Part shown: piece after piece, positions 1 to 5,431 of the stretch
Numbering within the stretch: the first letter of the stretch is position 1
Layout: the number at the start of each line of letters is the position of its first letter
Assembly (NCBI GenBank): GCA_905210845.1
Contig: CAJLYG010000190.1
Location: 1 to 6,095 of the forward strand
Direction: 5' to 3'
Length of the DNA: 6,095 nucleotides
From: an uncultured Prevotella sp.
GTDB lineage: Bacteria; Bacteroidota; Bacteroidia; Bacteroidales; Bacteroidaceae
The notes under the pieces: generated by a model
Databases searched by the model: none
What the model saw: only the letters and a program-made list of their open reading frames with translations
What the model was told of the DNA's origin: nothing
Program-made: the position numbers and the translations under genes

Positions 1-3000
1 GCTCCTGCCGATCCGCTCACAGCCATAGGAAGGAAGCCTAACATAGCTGCCGCAGCGGTGAGCATGATCGGGCGTAGACGCTCACGGGTTCCTCGATAGA
101 TGCGGCGTGCTACATTCTCCACGCCCTCCTCCTGAAGGGAGTTGAACCGATTGATAAGGACCAGTCCATTCAATACTGCCACCCCACTCAGCACAATAAA
201 GCCCACTCCTGCCGAGATGCTAAACGGCATATCTCTTAAGGCCAGGGCGATGACACCGCCTAATGTGGCGAGTGGAACTGCCACGTAGATCATCAAGGCC
301 TCGACCAATGACTTTAGGGCGAAGTAGAGCAATAAGAAGATGATGAGCAATGCCACCGGCACTACGACTGCCATACGCGAGGTTGCCTCCTGCAGGTTCT
401 TGAACGAACCATCGTAGGTGATACGGTATCCAGAGGGCAACTGTAACTTTTCCTGGATGGCTCTGTCTATGTCTGCCACGACCGAGGCGACGTCACGCCC
501 TCGGGCATTGAGCCCAACATAGATACGGCGCGAAGCCCCGTCTCGTGAGATCTGCATCGGACCAGGCTGATAGCTGATAGAAGCAAGCTCCCTCATAGGT
601 ATTTGGTTGCCATTGGGCAAGTCGACAAGCAGCTCGCGGATATCGTTGATACTCCGCCTGCTCTGGTCATCGAGGCGCAAGACCAAGGAGAATCGCTTCT
701 CTCCCTCGAAGACATCACCGGCATAGCCGCCTGCAAAAGCCGTGCTGATGTATTGGTTGAGCTTCTCGACATCAAGTCCATACTGAGCTAATTGGTCGCG
801 GTCATAGTTCACCGTGATCTGAGGCAGGCCGGAAGTGCGCTCCATCGCTACATCCTTTGCGCCGTGTATCTCTGCAATGATATGTTCCAAACGATGCCCA
901 ATGGCATTCAGAGAATCGAGGCTCTCGCCATATACCTTCACAGCCACATCCTCACGGATACCCGTCATAAGCTCATTGGTGCGCAATTCCACAGGCTGGC
1001 TGAACGCGCAGGTGATCCCTGGGATCCGAGACAGGCGCTCCTCAATCTTTGCCAAGAGCTCCTTTTTGTCCTTCGCGTTTTTCCATTTGCTCTTGTCCTT
1101 CTCAAGGATGATGAAGCTGTCTGTGAAATCCATCCCCATAGGATCATTGGGCACTGCGGATACTCCAATCCTCCCACACACTGTCTTCACCTCAGGAAAC
1201 TCCTTGAGCAAGACGCGCTCGACCTCTGTCTCCCGCTTGATCGTCTCGGAAAGCGAGCTACCAGGGCGCAAGAACAGCTGAAAAGCAATGTCTCCCTCAT
1301 CAAGACTGGGAATGAACTCTGCACCCATCCGACTGAAAAGCACCAGCGTGCCGGCAAAGACACCCATCGTCATGATGATGACAGACGCCTTATGCTTCAG
1401 CGACAAGCGCAAGGCAGGACGGTACAGTACGTAGATGATCTCCATGATCCAACGACTCACGGTCACCGTCAACTTCTCCGCTCCCTGCAACCACTTCCAG
1501 CCACTTACCGTAGGACCATTGAGGACGGCCGTCATCATCGGGACATAAGTCAGGCAAAGCAAGATGGCACCCGCCAAGGCATAGGCAAAGGTGTACGCCA
1601 TGGGCTGGAACATCTTGCCACTGACACCGGACAGGAAAAGGATAGGGGTAAAAACCAAGAGGATGATAACCTGCCCGAAGAAGGCAGAGTGCATCATGCT
1701 GCCTGCCGCCTTGCCGGTCAGACGGTTGACGGTAACCTGGGAGATGGTCTTCTTCCCACTTCCTGCCGTACGGAGATAACGCTCCAATTCGTGCACGGTT
1801 CCTTCTACGATGATCACCGCCCCATCGACAATGATACCGAAATCGATGGCTCCAAGGCTCATCAGGTTTGCCCACACCCCAGTAATCCTCATTAAGATGA
1901 AGGCGAAGAGCAGCGACAAGGGGATGAGGGAAGCCGTGATGATGCCGCCTCGGATACTCCCTAAAAGCAACACGAGTACGAAAACCACGATCAAGGCTCC
2001 TTCTATCAAATTGCGCGCGATGGTAGATGTGGTGCGCTGGATGAGCTCAGACCGGTCGAGGAAGGGTTGTATCCTCACGCCCGGCGGCAGAGAGCGTTGC
2101 ACTTCAGCCACGCGCTTTTTCACATCATTGATGACCTTGTCGCTATTCGAGCCTTTGAGCATCATGATGGCACCACCCACAGCCTCATGTCCATTTTGCG
2201 TGAAAGCACCATAACGCACCTGCTGACCGTATTTTACATCATCCGCAACATCGCCTACCGTCACCGGCATGCCTCCAGGTGAGTGCTTGACAACAATCTT
2301 TCTGATGTCGTCAACGCTCTTTACCACACCTTCCCCACGAATGAAATGACTCTGATGGTCTTTCTCGATATAAGCACCACCAGTGTTGACATTATTCCTT
2401 CTCAGCGCATCAAAGAGCTGGGAGATACTCACCCCTGCGGCATTGAGCCGGTCGGGAGAGAAAGCAATCTCATATTGCTTGATGCTGCCACCCATGGAGT
2501 TTACCTCCACCACACCCGGGATCATGGACAACTGGCGGCGTACCGTCCAATCCTGAAGCGTGCGCAATTCCTGGGGAGTATAGAGGGCGGTATCTGCCTC
2601 AAGGCTGTATAAATAGATCTCTCCCAATCCCGTGGTGATCGGTCCCATCTCCGGACTTCCCATCCCTTCGGGGATTTCCTCACGAACCGCACTTAACTTC
2701 TCCTGCACCAGTTGCCTGGGAAGATAGGTCCCCATATTGTCCTTGAAGATGACGGTCACTAAAGAGAGACCAAAGCGAGAGACGCTGCGCACGTCTTCCA
2801 CACCTGGGAGATTCGACATGGCCATCTCTACTGGATAGGTAATGAACTGTTCGATGTCTGTCGTTGACAGGTTCTGGGCTACAGTGATGACCTGCACCTG
2901 ATTATTGGTTATATCAGGGGTTGAGTCGACGCTGATGGTCTTCATTGCCCAAACGCCACCTACGATAATGACGATGACGAGAAGGCATACCACCAGCTTA

Positions 3001-3035
3001 TGACTGATAGAATAGTCAATGATTTTTCTAATCAT
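1..3035 (-). CDS. CzcA/CusA-family heavy-metal efflux RND pump (3' end cut by window edge)
   Basis: Inner-membrane proton-driven RND pump that should export divalent metal cations through a periplasmic adaptor and a TolC-like channel. The frame is open for 1011 codons from ATG at 3035 (MIRKIIDYSISHK) to the window edge. Family members have about 1030-1050 residues, so roughly 25-40 are missing. TM1 is about residues 14-31, followed by the typical VDSTPDITNNQVQV stretch (36-49). TM2-TM4 lie at about 345-415. TM4 carries D398-F-G-x3-D404-G-A-x3-V-E411, matching the proton-relay acids of CzcA (D402, D408, E415 there). DEGD is at 579-582, and the last helix group starts near 889. Methionines used for Cu/Ag by E. 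coli CusA appear replaced (E688 in the N-E-L-M-T-G stretch; F/L after DEGD), so Zn/Co/Cd-type substrates are more likely; this is inference. G412 replaces the usual Asn after the Glu. It lies 138 bases downstream of a His-rich exported protein and probably shares its promoter. Confidence 0.95.
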   Translation of the reverse strand, partial: MIRKIIDYSISHKLVVCLLVIVIIVGGVWAMKTISVDSTPDITNNQVQVITVAQNLSTTDIEQFITYPVEMAMSNLPGVEDVRSVSRFGLSLVTVIFKDNMGTYLPRQLVQEKLSAVREEIPEGMGSPEMGPITTGLGEIYLYSLEADTALYTPQELRTLQDWTVRRQLSMIPGVVEVNSMGGSIKQYEIAFSPDRLNAAGVSISQLFDALRRNNVNTGGAYIEKDHQSHFIRGEGVVKSVDDIRKIVVKHSPGGMPVTVGDVADDVKYGQQVRYGAFTQNGHEAVGGAIMMLKGSNSDKVINDVKKRVAEVQRSLPPGVRIQPFLDRSELIQRTTSTIARNLIEGALIVVFVLVLLLGSIRGGIITASLIPLSLLFAFILMRITGVWANLMSLGAIDFGIIVDGAVIIVEGTVHELERYLRTAGSGKKTISQVTVNRLTGKAAGSMMHSAFFGQVIILLVFTPILFLSGVSGKMFQPMAYTFAYALAGAILLCLTYVPMMTAVLNGPTVSGWKWLQGAEKLTVTVSRWIMEIIYVLYRPALRLSLKHKASVIIMTMGVFAGTLVLFSRMGAEFIPSLDEGDIAFQLFLRPGSSLSETIKRETEVERVLLKEFPEVKTVCGRIGVSAVPNDPMGMDFTDSFIILEKDKSKWKNAKDKKELLAKIEERLSRIPGITCAFSQPVELRTNELMTGIREDVAVKVYGESLDSLNAIGHRLEHIIAEIHGAKDVAMERTSGLPQITVNYDRDQLAQYGLDVEKLNQYISTAFAGGYAGDVFEGEKRFSLVLRLDDQSRRSINDIRELLVDLPNGNQIPMRELASISYQPGPMQISRDGASRRIYVGLNARGRDVASVVADIDRAIQEKLQLPSGYRITYDGSFKNLQEATSRMAVVVPVALLIIFLLLYFALKSLVEALMIYVAVPLATLGGVIALALRDMPFSISAGVGFIVLSGVAVLNGLVLINRFNSLQEEGVENVARRIYRGTRERLRPIMLTAAAAMLGFLPMAVSGSAG

Positions 3036-3173
3036 ATTTTATGAAAATTATAAGTGATAGCTCTGATATGTTTTTCCCACGAAAGGGCATAACTCTTCTA
3101 CGCAACTACACCAGGGCACATCAGCGCACTAGGACCATAGCTGTGGGAAAGCGAAGAAAGAAAAGGCGAAAGG
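3036..3173 (-). other. 138-base gap between the His-rich protein gene and the RND pump gene
   Basis: I see no convincing gene here. A plus-strand open frame crossing it (3041-3259) overlaps the end of the His-rich gene and gives a very basic, unrecognisable product. No TTTG/TAnnTTTG promoter pair is present; the closest -7-like string, TAATTTTC close to the pump start, has no suitably placed TTTG. The gap holds one 8-bp inverted repeat (TTTCCCAC at 3073-3080 against GTGGGAAA at 3143-3150), too far apart to be a simple terminator. The pump is therefore probably read through from the upstream promoter. Confidence 0.5.
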
Positions 3174-3575
3174 CTATGCGCAAGGAGGCGCGCGAAGCCC
3201 ACGATATACTTGCCGCCAAGACTGACAGCCCCTATCCTGGAAATGGCGCCGCATCTTGATGTAGGAAGCGAACAAGGGAGGGCAATTCACTACCTTTCCA
3301 CATACAAAAAGAGGAAGGGCGGAAAAGCCATGATGGATATCATTGACATGACAAGATACATTAATCTTGACAATACTTGAGGCAAGATAATGCTGAGAAT
3401 GATCGGAGGAACTCTCCTCTGAAGAATGATGGCTGTCGTGAGTCCCGTGCTGTTCACAGGACTCCTGCTGCGCCAAGCACATCATCTCACCATGGTGATG
3501 ATGATGGATTCCCACTGCCATCAAAGTAAAGATGACAGCCAAGCTGGTCATGATGATTGACAGTCTTTTCTTCAT
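3174..3575 (-). CDS. Small exported His/Cys-rich protein, probable metal-binding accessory of the efflux operon
   Basis: A 133-residue protein from ATG at 3575. The N-terminus MKKRLSIIMTSLAVIFTLMAVG is a clear signal peptide or membrane anchor, so the rest should lie in the periplasm. Five consecutive histidines (24-28) follow directly, then a Cys/His/Glu/Ser-rich segment (33-62). In total there are 15 His and 7 Cys (33, 40, 75, 92, 98, 117, 132). The C-terminus has a GLRAPP motif (126-131). From memory, this layout resembles uncharacterised Bacteroidota proteins found next to RND metal efflux genes (DUF6769-like); I could not verify the family. Binding or sensing periplasmic metal before export is inferred from composition and position. 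The frame is open upstream to 3740, but the promoter lies inside that extension and only this start gives a proper signal peptide. First gene of the operon, ahead of the RND pump. Confidence 0.82.
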   Translation of the reverse strand: MKKRLSIIMTSLAVIFTLMAVGIHHHHHGEMMCLAQQESCEQHGTHDSHHSSEESSSDHSQHYLASSIVKINVSCHVNDIHHGFSALPLFVCGKVVNCPPLFASYIKMRRHFQDRGCQSWRQVYRGLRAPPCA

Positions 3576-3582
3576 TCTGCTG

Positions 3583-3614
3583 CAAAGATAGCAATACTTT
3601 TCCATATTTGCAAA
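3583..3614 (-). promoter_or_regulatory. Bacteroidota-type promoter for the metal efflux operon
   Basis: On the minus strand, TTTG (3614-3611), a 20-base spacer and TATCTTTG (3590-3583) match the Bacteroidota sigma consensus TTTG-N19-21-TAnnTTTG exactly. Only seven bases (CAGCAGA) separate the -7 box from the ATG at 3575, so the transcript would have almost no 5' leader. It faces away from the regulator gene. Confidence 0.8.
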
Positions 3615-3752
3615 TATTACAAGATATAATTTGTAATTTTTACAGATATTCTTCTCATGCCTATTCAAGAGATATCTTGGGCTAATAGGCATTCCTTTAG
3701 AAAACACCCTCATTATCAATATTTTATAATAGTTTACCATGCGTTTTCCAAG

Positions 3753-3862
3753 AGATGACCTTTCGGCTACTAAAAGATCATCTAACGCACGCCAATAGGT
3801 TATCTAACGATGTTCAAAAGATCATCTAACGGCGTTCAAGAGATCATCTATTGCAAAGTAAG
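3753..3862 (+). repeat. Tandem array of five 22-bp units in the divergent intergenic region
   Basis: Units start at 3753, 3775, 3797, 3819 and 3841, exactly 22 bp apart. The unit begins AGATCATCTAACG and tends to end GTTCAAA/G. Units 1-3 (from 3775) are best conserved. The first unit (AGATGACCTTTCG) and the last (AGATCATCTATTG) are degenerate, and a trace of a sixth follows at 3863. AGATCATCT is a near-perfect palindrome (AGAT-N-ATCT). The array ends about 54 bp before the -33 box of the rightward promoter. It could be a cluster of operator sites on one DNA face or a dispersed intergenic repeat. It has no CRISPR repeat/spacer structure. Confidence 0.8.
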
Positions 3863-3915
3863 CGGTCATTCCCTTATCTACGCATAACCCCGTTCGACTA
3901 ATTTCCATATCTCTA

Positions 3916-3946
3916 TTTGAAATTTGGAATAAAAACATTATCTTTG
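3916..3946 (+). promoter_or_regulatory. Bacteroidota-type promoter for the AraC-type regulator
   Basis: TTTG (3916-3919), a 19-base spacer and TATCTTTG (3939-3946) match the Bacteroidota consensus. Transcription should start near 3950, leaving a leader of about 150 bases before the regulator ATG at 4100. The 13 bases from 3939 (TATCTTTGCAGCA) are identical to the -7 region of the divergent efflux promoter (3590-3578 on the other strand). Confidence 0.78.
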
Positions 3947-3976
3947 CAGCAAGTTGGTCACGACAAGTCTTGGAGC

Positions 3977-4060
3977 ATGGAACCGACGGTGATCAGCCTT
4001 CATATCCAGGACATCGACAAGCAAGGGCAACTGATCTCGCTTCGACGGAAAAAGAAATAG
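3977..4060 (+). CDS. Possible 27-residue leader peptide upstream of the AraC-type regulator
   Basis: ATG at 3977 opens a 27-codon frame that lies wholly inside the predicted leader of the regulator transcript, about 27 bases after the expected transcription start. The peptide begins MEPTVISLHIQDIDKQG and ends in a basic run RRKKK before TAG. I do not recognise it. The stop codon is followed without a gap by another ATG (4061). It may be a regulatory leader peptide, a remnant of an older gene, or chance; there is no direct evidence of translation. Confidence 0.3.
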   Translation: MEPTVISLHIQDIDKQGQLISLRRKKK

Positions 4061-4090
4061 ATGAGAATAAAAGTGACAGGACTGATATAG
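4061..4090 (+). CDS. Possible 9-residue second leader ORF
   Basis: ATG at 4061 directly follows the TAG of the 27-codon ORF. It encodes MRIKVTGLI and then TAG, ending nine bases before the regulator ATG. The stop-start chain (TAG/ATG, then nine bases, then ATG) would suit translational coupling into the regulator. It is very short, so chance is a real alternative. Confidence 0.2.
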   Translation: MRIKVTGLI

Positions 4091-4099
4091 GGATAGATT

Positions 4100-5239
4100 A
4101 TGATTCCTCCGAGCAATACATTATACGAATATTCCCTTGGCATCGCCTTGGTGCTGATGCTGTTCTTCGCCATCTATTTCCTCACGGCGAAGACACCCGA
4201 CAAGCGCATCTTTGGCAACTATCTGCGCTCTCGTCATCTCATGGCAGGGGCACTGTTAGCATTGTCAGTCAACTACTCTTTGCATCTTTTCGTATCACCC
4301 CGCTTCATGTGGCAGGAAGCAGCGATCATGATGAATCTCGCTACTTATTACCTAACTTATTGGCTCTTCTGCTGTGCGTTTATGGTGCTACTCAACCGCC
4401 GCTACCTAACAGGCAAACGATTCCTATGCCATCTCTCGGGTTGGTTGGCTTACATCGTGCTCTCGCTTGTCATCCTCCTCTACTTGCCAACAAGAAGTGT
4501 ACAGCATCTCGCCATCAGCTTTATGGCCCTGTGGCTCATCGTGTATGGCATCTGCCTGTCCCGGAGAATCATCCTCACCTATCGCTTAGCCGTGCGTCTG
4601 ATTGACGACACCCACTCCGAAGACATCGCAGCCTATATCCAATGGATGTCTGTCCTCACCTGGTGGGCTGTCATCTATGGCGTAGGTTGTGGTCTGCTCA
4701 CTTTCCTACCTGACCGTTGGGTGTTTCTGTGGGTGCTGTCGAGCATTCCATTCTATATCTATCTCTTTTGCGCTTACCTCAACTACCTGCTCTTCTACGA
4801 GCAGGTGGAAAGCATCTTGGAGAAGGAGATGCCGGGAGACATGGAACCCGCGAAGGCTTGTGTCGAGCAGGAAGATTCGTTGAAAGAAGCCCCTGCCTAT
4901 CATGCTGTGATCAAGGAGCAATTAGATAAATGGATGGCTCAACAAGGTTATACTCGTCCAGCGCTAACGATAGAGGAACTGGCCGGTGAGTTGGGCACCA
5001 ACCGCACCTACCTCTCCTCTTATATCAAGGTCGTCTATCACGTGTCGTTTCGGGAATGGATTGCTGAACTTCGGATAGAATTCGCCAAACGACAGTTGAT
5101 GGAGCATCCTGAGCTGACCGTGGCTGCCATATCAGAGACATCCGGTTTCCTTTCATTGAGCTACTTTACGAAGATCTTCACGAAGAAAGAAAGCTGCTCT
5201 CCGTCGAAATGGCGGAAGGAAGCTAATCAAAAAGTATAA
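4100..5239 (+). CDS. Membrane-embedded AraC-family transcriptional regulator
   Basis: A 379-residue protein. The N-terminal two thirds is hydrophobic, with about seven predicted membrane segments (near residues 9-29, 47-65, 75-98, 108-129, 134-153, 180-203 and 207-232). A polar linker (about 235-285) follows. The C-terminus is an AraC/XylS DNA-binding domain with two helix-turn-helix units, LTIEELAGELGTNRTYLSSYIK (289-310) and about 339-360 (TVAAISETSGF...SYFTKIF), ending in the usual PSKW-like segment (368-371). The layout implies a one-component sensor that detects a signal in or across the inner membrane and binds DNA from the cytoplasmic side. An in-frame TAG at 4094-4096 makes ATG 4100 the first possible start. 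It is transcribed away from the efflux operon from the promoter at 3916-3946 and flanked by short-repeat arrays on both sides. Its targets and ligand are unknown; the hydrolase gene downstream, itself, or the efflux operon are candidates. Confidence 0.9.
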   Translation: MIPPSNTLYEYSLGIALVLMLFFAIYFLTAKTPDKRIFGNYLRSRHLMAGALLALSVNYSLHLFVSPRFMWQEAAIMMNLATYYLTYWLFCCAFMVLLNRRYLTGKRFLCHLSGWLAYIVLSLVILLYLPTRSVQHLAISFMALWLIVYGICLSRRIILTYRLAVRLIDDTHSEDIAAYIQWMSVLTWWAVIYGVGCGLLTFLPDRWVFLWVLSSIPFYIYLFCAYLNYLLFYEQVESILEKEMPGDMEPAKACVEQEDSLKEAPAYHAVIKEQLDKWMAQQGYTRPALTIEELAGELGTNRTYLSSYIKVVYHVSFREWIAELRIEFAKRQLMEHPELTVAAISETSGFLSLSYFTKIFTKKESCSPSKWRKEANQKV

Positions 5240-5256
5240 ACCGACAGCTCAGCTGA

Positions 5257-5335
5257 TTTGCTCTATCTACAATTTTTGCTCTAACAGCAAATTGTCCCAT
5301 TGCTCTAACCACAAGTTTTTGCTCTTTACGCAAAA
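5257..5335 (+). repeat. Array of four TTTGCTCTAAC-type repeats, some forming small hairpins
   Basis: Four related copies begin at 5257 (TTTGCTCTATC), 5275 (TTTGCTCTAAC), 5299 (ATTGCTCTAAC) and 5318 (TTTGCTCTTTA), spaced 18, 24 and 19 bases. Copy 2 can fold as TTTGC-7-GCAAA (5275-5291), and the last as TTTTGC-7-GCAAAA (5317-5335); the others keep only TTG/CAA. The array lies between the regulator stop codon and the promoter of the hydrolase gene, ending 25 bp before its -33 box. It shares the core TCTAAC with the array at 3753-3862. It may be operators, a repeat family, or partly a terminator for the regulator transcript. Confidence 0.65.
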
Positions 5336-5359
5336 GATGCTATCTCACAATGCCTAAGG

Positions 5360-5392
5360 TTTGGGAAAGCAAGCAATTTTTCTTTATCTTTG
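5360..5392 (+). promoter_or_regulatory. Bacteroidota-type promoter for the lipoprotein hydrolase
   Basis: TTTG (5360-5363), a 21-base spacer and TATCTTTG (5385-5392) match the Bacteroidota consensus at the long end of the allowed spacing. Transcription should start a few bases after 5392, leaving a leader of about 35 bases before ATG 5432. The hydrolase therefore appears to have its own promoter rather than depending on read-through from the regulator. Confidence 0.75.
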
Positions 5393-5431
5393 TCATCAGA
5401 AAAAGTGTTCCACCTAATATCAAAAGCAAAT

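Noticed and set aside
1390..1875. Minus-strand open frame of 161 codons
   Set aside because: It is out of frame with the pump on the same strand, a shadow of the region encoding the TM4-TM6 part.
792..1895. Plus-strand open frame of 367 codons
   Set aside because: It is antisense to the RND pump, whose minus-strand frame is open and matches its family throughout. The translation is His/Arg/Asp-rich with no domain.
2067..2612. Two consecutive plus-strand open frames of 71 and 109 codons
   Set aside because: Both are antisense to the pump's porter domain and have no recognisable features.
3041..3259. Plus-strand open frame of 72 codons across the gap before the pump gene
   Set aside because: Very basic low-complexity product, overlaps the 3' end of the His-rich gene, no promoter.
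3576..3740. 55-codon N-terminal extension of the His-rich protein (in-frame start at 3740)
   Set aside because: The extension would bury the signal peptide, and a perfect promoter sits inside it, so ATG 3575 is preferred.
3753..3862. CRISPR array
   Set aside because: The period is only 22 bp with about 9 variable bases; there are no spacers of normal size and no cas genes.
3970..4605. Plus-strand open frame of 211 codons starting with TTG
   Set aside because: Most of it overlaps the AraC-type regulator in another frame; the translation has no domain and the real gene is unambiguous.
5245..5255. Rho-independent terminator after the regulator (CAGCT-C-AGCTG)
   Set aside because: The 5-bp arms have a one-base loop, which is sterically unfavourable, and no T-run follows.
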